Positions 1 through 7,854 of a DNA stretch of 64,000 nt are shown here, piece after piece. Made by a program: the position numbers and the translations under genes. Every line of letters starts with the position of its first letter. Position 1 is the first letter of the stretch. This DNA comes from Candidimonas sp. SYP-B2681. Lineage in GTDB: Bacteria; Pseudomonadota; Gammaproteobacteria; Burkholderiales; Burkholderiaceae_B. Where the stretch lies: positions 248,001 to 312,000 of the forward strand of contig NZ_RYDV01000001.1 in NCBI RefSeq assembly GCF_003971065.1, in the 5' to 3' direction. Below the pieces are notes generated by a model that had not been told where the DNA came from, did not search any database, and saw nothing but the letters and a program-made list of their open reading frames with translations.

Positions 1-662
1 ATGTCCCATTCCTGCGACGGATACAGGTCTATGGATTGACCGTCTCCGTGCTCGGTAACGCGCGGTACGAAGGCGGTGGTTAAGCCGCAACGTCGCGCAG
101 CCTGCAGATCGTCGTTGTGAGCGGCGACCATGCAAATTTCATTTGGATGGAGATCCAGCAAATCTGCCATTCTTGTATACGCGGGTGCAGACGGCTTGTA
201 AGCCTGCGTAACTTCAGCGCCCAGGATCAAGTCCCACGGAAGACCCGCGCGCTTAGCCATATCCAGCAGAAGGGAAACATTGCCGTTAGAGGCAGGCGCG
301 ATGATATAGCCGGCTTTCAGTCGCGTCAGGCCGTCGATCACATCCGGCCATGGGTCAAGGCGGTGCCATGCATGATTAAGCTGATCCAGCTCGGTGGTTT
401 GAAAGTCGTTCGGGTCGATTCCACAGGCGTTCAGTGCGGCGTCTAGATTTTCGCGGTGCAAGATATCCAGTTTGGTGAATGGCCGCCTGCCAGCACGGCA
501 ATCTTCCATGGAAGGCTGGTATAAGCGTCTCCAGACATCGGCGAAGTCGTACGGATTGCATGCCGAAAGGCCGTGACGGTCGAAGAATGCGGTGGCTTCG
601 CGAGCAATTCCCGTGCGCCAGTCGACGACGGTTCCAAATACATCGAAACAAAAGGCTTTCAT
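1..662 (-). CDS. Haloacid dehalogenase type II-like HAD hydrolase (3' end outside window)
   Basis: The minus-strand reading frame opens with FDVFGTVVDW, the HAD motif I with nucleophile Asp7, and runs through ASNGN (motif II region), a Lys in TQAYKPS (motif III) and MVAAHNDDLQAA (motif IV), which is the type II 2-haloacid dehalogenase pattern. About 220 residues are visible and the end lies beyond base 1; the family is usually 220-240 residues. The ATG at 662 has a GGAAG ribosome site 8 bases upstream. It lies 130 bases downstream of the symporter gene on the same strand, so it probably belongs to the same TPP-riboswitch-controlled transcript. In that setting the substrate may be a phosphorylated or otherwise substituted thiamine-related compound rather than a haloacid; this is inference. 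Confidence 0.85.
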   Translation of the reverse strand, partial: MKAFCFDVFGTVVDWRTGIAREATAFFDRHGLSACNPYDFADVWRRLYQPSMEDCRAGRRPFTKLDILHRENLDAALNACGIDPNDFQTTELDQLNHAWHRLDPWPDVIDGLTRLKAGYIIAPASNGNVSLLLDMAKRAGLPWDLILGAEVTQAYKPSAPAYTRMADLLDLHPNEICMVAAHNDDLQAARRCGLTTAFVPRVTEHGDGQSIDLYPSQEWD

Positions 663-791
663 GCTGTTCTTCCGTCCAGTTCATGTCGAGAAGCATCGAT
701 CATAACGCGTGGTTTCAGCGGCTTGCCGGCCGTGTTGCCATCGGTACTCCGAAATTTTGATGCAAACCGCGCCATATCCAGGGCTTCGCGT

Positions 792-2234
792 TTAGTCGTC
801 CAGGCTACGAATCGAGGCATTCAAATGCGCGAAGTCGAAATGAGGAAGCGGACGTCTAAACTGCATGAGCAGCGCTGAAACAGCAACGGGAACCAAGGCG
901 GCAAGCAAGAAAGACTCCAGCAGGTATTCAAGCTTTTCGCCGGGCAGCGGAAATAGAGCCAAGCCGGCGGCCAGGCCAAAGATCGTACTGGTTACCGCTG
1001 TGCCACCGTCGTAGCGGCGATTAAATAAGCCAAAAAATACGGGAAAAGCCGCCGCTGAACAGAACAGGTCGGCTAAAAGGTAAAGATACAGTACGCTGTA
1101 GCCCTGAGCCGCCGCAATCATGACGGGGATGGCCAGCAGGAAAATAAGCCAGCGAGATAGTCCCATCAGCGTTGATTTTTCAGCCCTCGGAAGCAAACGG
1201 CGCATATCAACCGCAATGATGCTCGAGACGGCGCTGATGACTGTATCGGCGGTGCTCATGACCAGTGCCAATCCCAAGGGAATCAAGCTGATGGCGAACC
1301 ACTCTGGCACATGCGGCAATATCACACTGAACAGTGCGACCGAACTGTCACCTTGAAAGCCCAGGCCAACGAAGGCAAGGCCGAATAGTCCCATCATGAA
1401 AATTACCGGCACAGCCAGTAAACCGCCCAACAGAAAACCGTTACGCATGGTGCGCGTATCGCGAGCGGCGTAAACCCTCTGCCAGTTGCCTTGGTGAAAT
1501 AGCCCCGTCAACAGGATCGCCACGAAAAATGTCAGGCCCGCCTTGATGCCGGTAGGATCGGCAAGATTAAGCAACTGCGGTGCGTTCGCCTGCAAACCAG
1601 TAACGGCGGGTGCGATTCCCCCGGCGGCCCGCCATCCCAGTATTGCAAGCAAGGCCAGCAGCGGTACGATGACCAGCATCTGCACCTTGTCGGTGAAAAT
1701 AGAGGCGCGAATTCCACCGTACGAGGTGTACAACAATGTGGCGCCCATCACGATCGCCGCGGTTACCCAAAGCGGGACGGGCGCAAGCAATGCCACCAAC
1801 TTGGAAATGGCGGTTATTTCGGCGGTTAACGCAATAAACATAAAGAACAGCATGATGAGCAAGGTCAAGCCATACATACCCCTTCCGTAGCGGATAATCA
1901 CGAACTCGGTCAGGGTGTGCCCCTGTGGAATCAACTCGCGCATGCGCTTGCCCAAGGGAATCATCAGTAATCGGGGCGACATCGCGCCAAGTGCATACCC
2001 AATTACGGCCGCCAACCCTCCCCAGGTCGCCGCTTGCGCCGGCGCGAATAGAATCCACGCACCCAATGTCGAGGCAAGCAAGGTTAATAAGGTTGCAATA
2101 GCACTTTGGCTGTTGCGTGCCACGACGTAGTCTTCGAGACTTCCTCGGTCGTGCCGGGCATATAGGACCCCTGCTACAGCAAAAAAGCCTGAAAACAGTA
2201 GTAGCCACAATATGGTTGATGAACTCGCGAGCAT
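792..2234 (-). CDS. SSS-family sodium:solute symporter under TPP riboswitch
   Basis: The 480-residue protein has about 13 hydrophobic segments and the layout of the sodium/solute symporter (SSS) family, with an N-terminal segment WLLLFSGFFAVAGVLYARH followed by SLEDYVVARN. The ATG at 2234 is preferred over the upstream in-frame start at 2288 because AGGAAAG sits 6 bases before it. A TPP riboswitch lies about 110 bases upstream on the same strand. SSS transporters with THI elements have been predicted as thiamine-precursor transporters (the ThiV group of comparative genomics), so uptake of thiamine or a pyrimidine or thiazole moiety is likely. The exact substrate cannot be read from the sequence. 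The HAD gene follows downstream. Confidence 0.85.
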   Translation of the reverse strand: MLASSSTILWLLLFSGFFAVAGVLYARHDRGSLEDYVVARNSQSAIATLLTLLASTLGAWILFAPAQAATWGGLAAVIGYALGAMSPRLLMIPLGKRMRELIPQGHTLTEFVIIRYGRGMYGLTLLIMLFFMFIALTAEITAISKLVALLAPVPLWVTAAIVMGATLLYTSYGGIRASIFTDKVQMLVIVPLLALLAILGWRAAGGIAPAVTGLQANAPQLLNLADPTGIKAGLTFFVAILLTGLFHQGNWQRVYAARDTRTMRNGFLLGGLLAVPVIFMMGLFGLAFVGLGFQGDSSVALFSVILPHVPEWFAISLIPLGLALVMSTADTVISAVSSIIAVDMRRLLPRAEKSTLMGLSRWLIFLLAIPVMIAAAQGYSVLYLYLLADLFCSAAAFPVFFGLFNRRYDGGTAVTSTIFGLAAGLALFPLPGEKLEYLLESFLLAALVPVAVSALLMQFRRPLPHFDFAHLNASIRSLDD

Positions 2235-2343
2235 TTCTTTCCTGGGTTCCGGTGGGCCGGACGTAATGATCATCGTCACGCATGCCAAATGATGGCTGCG
2301 CAGGAACGTAATGATGGAAGGAAAGACGACGAGAAATGCTGGA

Positions 2344-2440
2344 TTTCCTTCCCTTCGCCGGCATTACCCGGATCAGGTTCAAAGGGTTACCGCAATTACT
2401 TGCGGAATCTCAGCCTGATTCAGGCTCCCCCAGGAACAGG
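2344..2440 (-). promoter_or_regulatory. TPP riboswitch (THI element), minus strand
   Basis: Read on the minus strand, this stretch has the TPP aptamer signature in order: GGCTGAGATT, a variable P3 arm, AACCCTTTGAACCTGATC, then GGGTAATGCCGGCGAAGGGA. It lies between a good sigma70-like promoter and the symporter start, so thiamine pyrophosphate should repress the symporter and HAD genes. The match to the conserved CUGAGA and ACCUGA..GAAGGGA core is nearly complete. Confidence 0.95.
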
Positions 2441-2445
2441 CGCAA

Positions 2446-2474
2446 AGCTTATGACAGTGGCGCAGCATTGTCAA
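2446..2474 (-). promoter_or_regulatory. Sigma70-like promoter for the riboswitch-symporter transcript
   Basis: On the minus strand TTGACA (2474-2469) is followed after exactly 17 bases by TAAGCT (2451-2446). Transcription would begin close to 2439, right at the 5' edge of the TPP aptamer, which is where a riboswitch leader should start. This is a motif match only. Confidence 0.6.
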
Positions 2475-2522
2475 TAAATCATCTGGGCTGGTATCGGCTT
2501 ATATGCTATGGTTTCTGCTTAC

Positions 2523-2609
2523 GGCACGGGGTGCCCCAAAGCGTTATTGCCAGGGGCTGAGATAACACCCGTCGAACCTGATCCAGTTCATGCTGGCGAA
2601 GGGATGTCA
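2523..2609 (+). promoter_or_regulatory. TPP riboswitch (THI element), plus strand
   Basis: The plus strand shows ACGGGGTGCC, then GGGGCTGAGATAACACCC, GAACCTGATCCAGTTCATG and CTGGCGAAGGGA, the full ordered core of a TPP riboswitch. It is about 60 bases upstream of the SDR gene. It is head-to-head with a second TPP riboswitch on the other strand, with only about 80 bases between the two aptamers, so both transcripts start from one compact divergent promoter region. Confidence 0.95.
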
Positions 2610-2665
2610 GCATCACGGCGCACGGCGCCGCGCACGCATACCTTCGCCGTTTTCGAAGGCTAGCC

Positions 2666-3448
2666 ATGCACAACAGCACAACAGTAATTCCCATCAGCCA
2701 ACAACTCGTTCTCGTCACAGGAGGCGGCCGCGGTGTGGGCGAGCAGCTCGTGCGTGCATTTCTTCGCGAAGGCGCTTGCGTAGTCATCAATTACCTGAAG
2801 AGTGCCGAGAAAGCCCAGGAACTGGCTGCCACCGCGCCGGGGCAGGCGATCGCCCTGCAAGCCGACGTGACGGATAAAACCGCTGTGCAAACGATGGTGG
2901 CCCGGGCACAAGACCATTTCGGCAGAGCGATCGCTACCGTGGTGAATAACGCGCTGCCTACGTTTTCGTTCAACGGCGAGCTACGCCCTCATGCTGACGC
3001 CTTGACCTGGGAACATATGCATCAGCAATTCGAGGGCATTGTTCGCGGCGCCCTGAATACGACGCAAGCAGCGATGGCGGGCATGCAGGCGTTGGAATTT
3101 GGCCGAGTCATCAATATCGGTACCAATCTTTTTCAGAACCCGGTCGTTCCCTATCATGATTACACGGCCGCCAAGGCCGCCTTGCTGTCGTTGACCCGGA
3201 CGTTATCTCATGATCTCGGACCGCATGGCATTACCGTGAATATGGTCTCTGGAGGGCTATTGCGTACTACCGATGCTTCTTCCGCAACGCCACCGGAAGT
3301 CTTTGATTTGATCGCTGCCAGCACGCCGCTGCGCCGAGTTACCACACCACAGGAATTTGCCGACGCGGTCTTGTTTTTTGCTTCGCCATGGTCGCGCTCT
3401 GTAACCGGGCAAAACCTCGTGGTCGATGGTGGACTGGTGAAAAATTAA
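2666..3448 (+). CDS. SDR-family oxidoreductase under TPP riboswitch
   Basis: This is a 260-residue classical short-chain dehydrogenase/reductase similar to 3-oxoacyl-ACP reductases. The cofactor motif TGGGRGVG is at residues 18-25, VVNNA at about 92-96, and the catalytic pair YTAAK puts Tyr166 and Lys170 in place. The usual catalytic Ser 13 residues before the Tyr is Thr153 here, which can substitute but is unusual. It is the first gene after the plus-strand TPP riboswitch and its stop overlaps the next start (TAATG), so SDR and monooxygenase are probably translationally coupled. Family resemblance alone would suggest fatty-acid metabolism, but the riboswitch argues for a role in thiamine-related salvage. 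Confidence 0.85.
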   Translation: MHNSTTVIPISQQLVLVTGGGRGVGEQLVRAFLREGACVVINYLKSAEKAQELAATAPGQAIALQADVTDKTAVQTMVARAQDHFGRAIATVVNNALPTFSFNGELRPHADALTWEHMHQQFEGIVRGALNTTQAAMAGMQALEFGRVINIGTNLFQNPVVPYHDYTAAKAALLSLTRTLSHDLGPHGITVNMVSGGLLRTTDASSATPPEVFDLIAASTPLRRVTTPQEFADAVLFFASPWSRSVTGQNLVVDGGLVKN

Positions 3449-4800
3449 TGGCAATTTATGCAAGCGGATCAAGCAAGGTCCACAGCGGTGATGCAAAGCG
3501 GATGATGCATATTAATCTGTTCATTTTCGGCTGTGGCCACCACCGAGCAGCGTGGAGGCATCCCGATTCTGCAGTGGAACGCGTGGGCGATATTCGTTAT
3601 TTTGAACAACTGGCGCAGACGGCTGAACGCGGCAAGCTGGACGCGGTGTTCTTTGCTGACGGCCAATCCGCCGATAACGTCACGGATGGGCCGAGGTGGT
3701 TTCTGGAGCCTTTGACGGCGTTGGCGGCCATGAGTCGCGCGACCGAGCGCATCGGTCTGATCAGTACTGTTTCCAGCACGTTTTATACGCCATTTCACGC
3801 GGCACGTCTGGTCGCATCGCTGGATCATATCTCCCAAGGACGGATGGGCTGGAATGTGGTCACCTCGATGTTTGATGCGGAGGCCAGAAACCATGGTTTC
3901 GATGCCATGCCCGACCACGCCTGGCGTTACTCCCGTGCAGAAGAGTTTATTGATGTGGTGCTGCGTTTATGGGATTCCTGGGGCGATGATGCGCTGCAAT
4001 TAAATCGGCAGGGCGCCTACGCGAATAAAAATAGGGTGCGTCCAATCAACCATAAAGGAGAGCACTTCCGGGTAGATGGACCATTGACGATACCGCGCCC
4101 ACCCCAGGGTCACCCAGTACTATTCCAGGCCGGCGCTTCGGATCAGGGAAGGGATCTTGCCGCGCGCCGTGCAGAGGCGATTTATGCAGTCGCTTACGAC
4201 TTGCCTTCCGCTCAAGAATATTATCGTGATATCAAGCAGCGCGTGCGTGCTGCCGGCAGGTCGGACGCCGTTCCCATTATGCCGGGCCTTGTGACGTATG
4301 TTGGGTCAACTGACGCGGAGGCCCGGGCGAAACAACGCGAACTCGACGAGCTATTGCCGTCCGAAGATGCGCTGCGGCAACTGAGTCTGTACATAGGCCA
4401 GGACTGCATCGGATGGGACCTGGACTCCGCAGTTCCCGCGTTGCCGCCGCTCGATCAGTTCGCAGGCCCTAAAGGGCGTTATGCCACCGTGCTGCGTATT
4501 ATTGAAGCTGAACGTCCAACCTTGAGACAGCTTTTAGGTCGGTTGGCCGCTGGAGGAGGACATTGCACCATGGTCGGCACTCCAGAAGGAATAGCCGACG
4601 AAATGGCGCGGTGGTTGCTGAACGAAGGGGCCGACGGGTTCAACCTGATGCCGCCCTCATTGCCTGGCGGCATTGACGATTTTGTGGACTATGTCATTCC
4701 CGTCCTGCAACGGCGCGGCGTGTTTCGCGAGGACTATGATTCTTACACTTTGCGGGGCCATTTAGGCTTGCAGCGTCCTGGCGAAGCGATCACGTCATGA
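3448..4800 (+). CDS. LLM-class flavin monooxygenase (NtaA/SnaA/DszA type)
   Basis: The product (450 residues from the TAATG-coupled ATG at 3448; ATGs at 3502 and 3505 are alternatives) matches the NtaA/SnaA/DszA/RutA-like branch of luciferase-like FMN-dependent monooxygenases: GKLDAVFFADGQS, EPLTALAAMSRATERIGLISTVSS, SQGRMGWNVVTS, YSRAEEFIDVVLRLWDSW, QAGASDQGRDLAARRAEAIY. These two-component enzymes use reduced flavin supplied by a partner reductase and often cleave C-S or C-N bonds in heterocycles. Co-transcription with an SDR behind a TPP riboswitch suggests oxidation of a sulfur heterocycle such as a thiazole or degraded thiamine. This is inference; no flavin reductase gene is visible nearby. 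Confidence 0.88.
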   Translation: MAIYASGSSKVHSGDAKRMMHINLFIFGCGHHRAAWRHPDSAVERVGDIRYFEQLAQTAERGKLDAVFFADGQSADNVTDGPRWFLEPLTALAAMSRATERIGLISTVSSTFYTPFHAARLVASLDHISQGRMGWNVVTSMFDAEARNHGFDAMPDHAWRYSRAEEFIDVVLRLWDSWGDDALQLNRQGAYANKNRVRPINHKGEHFRVDGPLTIPRPPQGHPVLFQAGASDQGRDLAARRAEAIYAVAYDLPSAQEYYRDIKQRVRAAGRSDAVPIMPGLVTYVGSTDAEARAKQRELDELLPSEDALRQLSLYIGQDCIGWDLDSAVPALPPLDQFAGPKGRYATVLRIIEAERPTLRQLLGRLAAGGGHCTMVGTPEGIADEMARWLLNEGADGFNLMPPSLPGGIDDFVDYVIPVLQRRGVFREDYDSYTLRGHLGLQRPGEAITS

Positions 4801-4964
4801 AATAGACATCTTCATCGGTTAAAAAGTCGGCATGGGCAGCTTGGCGAAAGAACAACTTATAGGCCGTAGGCCCTATGGCAGCAACGAATCGAAAGACTCA
4901 GAATGCAATGCTGTCTTAGCACATCTTTATTTGTTCTTCAGCCATTCTTTGAAGGAGCACTGTC

Positions 4965-5177
4965 TTGAATATTAGGGTCGCGAAACTGCTGGAAGATTCG
5001 GCCCGGCATTTCGGCATCAGCACAATGAATCCGTTGTCCATGCAGTTGATTGAGCAAGCAAAATCTCAGGGTTTGAGGCTTGCTTCAGCCGAAGATACGC
5101 AGCCTGAGCAGGCGTTTATGCATACTAACTATACCAGCGCCGACTGCAGTGAAAGGCCTGCAGTTCATCTCTGCTAG
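4965..5177 (+). CDS. Small hypothetical protein
   Basis: A 70-residue ORF begins with TTG at 4965. It is supported by GAAGGAG at 4951-4957, a strong ribosome site 7 bases away. I recognise no domain; the N-terminal half looks helical and contains one cluster of hydrophobic residues. It stands alone between the monooxygenase and a lipoprotein gene. It could be spurious, but the ribosome site favours a real small gene. Confidence 0.4.
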   Translation: MNIRVAKLLEDSARHFGISTMNPLSMQLIEQAKSQGLRLASAEDTQPEQAFMHTNYTSADCSERPAVHLC

Positions 5178-5249
5178 TCAACCGCCTTGCAGAAATAAAG
5201 TCATTGCGGCAAGTGAACCAAGTTAGTGTGGCCATGTCTAATTTTCACT

Positions 5250-5543
5250 ATGAAGATTACCCGTTATACGGCGCTGCGATTGGCCCTTGGCGCGACGCTT
5301 CTGGCATTGCTGGGGGGGTGTGCAGTCTATGACAGCACGCCAGCCTATTACTATTCCCGCAGCGCACCGGTTTACGTGGCTCCGGGCCCGGTTTACGTGC
5401 CACCGCCCGTTTATGTCTACCCCCGGTATATCGGTCCACCGGTCTACTTCAATTTTGGCTATGGTTGGTGGGGCGGCGGGTACCATCACGGCCATGGCGG
5501 CTGGCATGGGGGTTATGGAGGTCATTTTCATAGAGGACATTAG
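5250..5543 (+). CDS. Small Tyr/Pro/Gly/His-rich lipoprotein
   Basis: The 97-residue product starts MKITRYTALRLALGATLLALLGGC, a type II signal peptide with lipobox LGGC and acylated Cys24. The mature part is low-complexity: repeats of PVYV and YVPP, then a Gly/His/Trp-rich tail ending HFHRGH. Such short Tyr/Pro/His-rich lipoproteins are frequent in Burkholderiales and have no assigned function. The His-rich tail could bind metal. The start at 5250 is chosen because it opens directly into the signal peptide, although no strong ribosome site is visible. Confidence 0.75.
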   Translation: MKITRYTALRLALGATLLALLGGCAVYDSTPAYYYSRSAPVYVAPGPVYVPPPVYVYPRYIGPPVYFNFGYGWWGGGYHHGHGGWHGGYGGHFHRGH

Positions 5544-5593
5544 TTGGCATGCCAGCTATCCCGCGTAGCAACTCTCATGACCAGGAGGACACC

Positions 5594-5788
5594 ATGGTAC
5601 GCAAATACATCGATTGCCGTGAATTTCCCAGCGAAATGAATTGCTCTGTCGCTATTTCGGCCGATAACGAGTCGGAGCTTGTGGAAGCGGCAGTACAACA
5701 CGCTGTAGCGGTGCACGGCCACAAGGATTCCCCGGAACTTCGGGAACAGGTGAAGCAATCCCTGAAAGAAGGTAGCCCCCCGAATTAA
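5594..5788 (+). CDS. DUF1059-like small protein
   Basis: A 64-residue protein, MVRKYIDCREFPS.. with ..CSVAISADNESELVEAAVQHAVAVHGH.., matches the short DUF1059 pattern of conserved Cys residues near the N-terminus followed by an H-x3-HGH-like helix. AGGAGG at 5582-5587 is 6 bases upstream of the ATG at 5594, so I reject an earlier in-frame start at 5549. Its function is unknown. It ends overlapping the last bases of a convergent gene on the other strand. Confidence 0.75.
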   Translation: MVRKYIDCREFPSEMNCSVAISADNESELVEAAVQHAVAVHGHKDSPELREQVKQSLKEGSPPN

Positions 5789-6204
5789 CTCTTTGAGATT
5801 TTCTCACCGGCTTCATGGCGTCGATGCTTTAGCTCGCTTGCCTTAACGATTACGTACGCAATAAGCGCGAACACAAACACAAGGAGATACATCCACGCCA
5901 TGCTCTGGAGGCACTCGATAATAGTGCGATAAATTTCCAGAACCCAGCGTTCTGGAGTCAGCATCAAGGGGACAATATCTTTTTGCACGGGCGCAATATA
6001 GCGTTCTAGCTCGTATACACGTACACCGCCAGAAATTCCTACGACAAATGCTGCGAAGGTAATGTATCGGGACCAGGCGGAGGAGATCTTGTCCTGAATA
6101 ATACGGTCAAGAATCAGACTGACAGGTTTGCTAAAGATACGGACGACGAGCAGTGAAACCAGCGCCGCGATGGCGAAGGTGCCAAGCAAGAGGGTGAAGA
6201 ACAT
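5785..6204 (-). CDS. Small inner-membrane protein, unknown function
   Basis: The 139-residue product has an N-terminal hydrophobic segment (about 2-22), a second one around 50-62 and a third at about 103-122, with charged ends. I recognise no family. It is monocistronic and convergent with the DUF1059 gene, sharing 4 bases at their stops. Confidence 0.6.
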   Translation of the reverse strand: MFFTLLLGTFAIAALVSLLVVRIFSKPVSLILDRIIQDKISSAWSRYITFAAFVVGISGGVRVYELERYIAPVQKDIVPLMLTPERWVLEIYRTIIECLQSMAWMYLLVFVFALIAYVIVKASELKHRRHEAGEKISKS

Positions 6205-6311
6205 TACATAGACCTTTTAGGGGCTCGCTGAAACTGACGTTCTGCCATAGGGTTATGGGTTATCAGCAAGTCTGATTAGAACTTATTGCAAGGCGAAGTC
6301 ATCAAGCCTGA

Positions 6312-7289
6312 TTATTCCGACGGCTTTCGAACCGCGCGGGTGGGGTTTCTTGCTGCTTTCCTTGTGCGCGTTTTCTCGGTGCTTGCCGTTTTTACGGGGG
6401 CACTGCCTTCCTTATCTGCTATCTTGCGGCCGCGCCGCGCCTTGGCAGGCGCTTCAGTGTTTTTAGTGGTTTGGCCGCTATAGACGTAAGTGCCTGACTT
6501 CTCATCCCTTCCAATCTCGAAAAACTTTTGTGATTGGGCTTCTTCCAGTAAATCACCGAAGGCACGAAAGCCATAGTACGACTCGTTGAAGTCGGGCTTG
6601 CGGCGTTTGATCGCCTGCTTCAGTGCTGACGCCCAGATTTTTCCTCCATCGCCGCGTTCGGATAACAGAGCGTCGAAAGTATCCGCGGCAATTTTAATGG
6701 CGGTTACTTTTAGTGCCTGAAGCTCTTCCGGACTGCGCTTTTTGGCAGTCGCGGGCGGCGCCGTATCGGTTTGCACGTCTTTGGTCGCCGGTTTGTCGCT
6801 GACTTCATGGGAAGCCCGCACCAGATCGTCGTAGAAGATGAATTCATCGCAGTTTGCGATAAGCAGATCGGATGTCGATTGCTTGACGCCGACCCCGATT
6901 ACCTGCTTGGCGTTCTCGCGTAGTTTCGAGACTAACGGCGAGAAATCAGAATCGCCACTGATGATGACAAACGTATTGACGTGTGCTTTGGTGTAGCACA
7001 GGTCAAGGGCATCCACCACTAAACGAATGTCCGCAGAGTTTTTTCCTGACTGGCGAACATGTGGGATCTCGATGAGTTCGAAGTTTGCTTCATGCATGGT
7101 CGCTTTGAAGCCCTTATAGCGTTCCCAATCGCAATAAGCCTTCTTGACCACGATGCTGCCTTTGAGCAACAGTCTTTCCAGAACGGGTTTGATGTCAAAT
7201 TCTTGATAGCGGGCATCACGCACGCCCAACGCCACGTTTTCAAAGTCGCAAAATAACGCCATGCTGACATTCTCTGGCTGATTGGCCAT
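6312..7289 (-). CDS. NYN-domain protein with C-terminal OST-HTH/LOTUS-like domain
   Basis: The 325-residue protein begins with a NYN (PIN-like RNase) fold: ALFCDFENVALG places Asp15 in the first acidic site, KNSADIRLVVDAL the second and ISGDSDFSPLV the third. A middle linker is followed at about 185-270 by a segment typical of OST-HTH/LOTUS domains (IKIAADTFDALL.., ..YYGFRAFGDLLEEAQ..), and the tail from about 285 is Lys/Arg-rich. The family is widespread in bacteria (LabA/DUF88 type) and is thought to act on RNA; the actual target is unknown. It stands alone, divergent from the RHH regulator. Confidence 0.88.
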   Translation of the reverse strand: MANQPENVSMALFCDFENVALGVRDARYQEFDIKPVLERLLLKGSIVVKKAYCDWERYKGFKATMHEANFELIEIPHVRQSGKNSADIRLVVDALDLCYTKAHVNTFVIISGDSDFSPLVSKLRENAKQVIGVGVKQSTSDLLIANCDEFIFYDDLVRASHEVSDKPATKDVQTDTAPPATAKKRSPEELQALKVTAIKIAADTFDALLSERGDGGKIWASALKQAIKRRKPDFNESYYGFRAFGDLLEEAQSQKFFEIGRDEKSGTYVYSGQTTKNTEAPAKARRGRKIADKEGSAPVKTASTEKTRTRKAARNPTRAVRKPSE

Positions 7290-7375
7290 GGTTGTTCTCC
7301 CTGAACACGGAACTGTCTGGCCATAATGCCTCGAATCAGATTGCTATGCCGTAATTCTCCTTAAAAAAACTATTG

Positions 7376-7405
7376 CACCATCCAACCGGATGGTGGTAGG
7401 ATGGT
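7376..7405. promoter_or_regulatory. Probable operator for the adjacent RHH regulator
   Basis: A perfect 8-base inverted repeat, CACCATCC (7376-7383), 4-base spacer, GGATGGTG (7388-7395), is followed by a third half-site GGATGGT at 7399-7405 that overlaps the ribosome-binding region of the RHH gene starting at 7408. TTGCAC at 7374-7379 could be a -35 box. Such spaced half-sites next to a CopG/RHH gene suggest autorepression. Confidence 0.55.
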
Positions 7406-7407
7406 TT

Positions 7408-7830
7408 ATGTCTACAAAAAATGCCGCCAAAGTTTCCGCTCCCAAGCCGGTCGACGAGAAAATCACCATTAATCTCGGGCCGGTCGATTTGGGCCAAATT
7501 GAATTGCTGGTACAGGAGGGCTTTTATGCTAATCGTACCGACATGATCCGGACCGCCATCCGAAATCAACTGGCGGCCCACGCTGATGTCGTGCGCCAGG
7601 TGGTGTCTCGCAAAACACTGGTGCTTGGAATACAGCACTACACCGCGACCGATCTGCGCGCCGTCCAGGCTTCCGGGGAAACCTTGCAAATTCGCGTGCT
7701 AGGGCTAGCAACTATCGCTCCCGACGTAACGCCCGAGCTTGCGCTCGCCACCATTGAGTCGCTCACCGTTCTGGGCGCGCTACATGCCAGCCCGGAAGTC
7801 AAGGCGGCGCTTGCCGGGCGCATTCACTGA
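7408..7830 (+). CDS. CopG/RHH-type transcriptional regulator
   Basis: The 140-residue product has a ribbon-helix-helix segment at about 18-55 (EKITINLGPVDLGQIELLV, then NRTDMIRTAIRNQL), the usual DNA-binding dimer unit. It is followed by an extra C-terminal domain of about 80 residues with alternating strands (ETLQIRVLGLATIA). The ATG at 7408 is preferred over 7390, which would lie within the palindromic operator. The gene ends 24 bases before the esterase gene, so the two probably share a transcript and the regulator may control that esterase as well as itself. Confidence 0.75.
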   Translation: MSTKNAAKVSAPKPVDEKITINLGPVDLGQIELLVQEGFYANRTDMIRTAIRNQLAAHADVVRQVVSRKTLVLGIQHYTATDLRAVQASGETLQIRVLGLATIAPDVTPELALATIESLTVLGALHASPEVKAALAGRIH

Positions 7831-7854
7831 CTCAACTTTTATATCGAGATAACC

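Noticed and set aside
1567-2382. Long ORF on the minus strand (271 codons) overlapping the symporter gene
   Set aside because: It lies in another frame of the symporter and riboswitch region, has no ribosome site and an unusual Arg/His-rich composition; the symporter frame has clear membrane helices.
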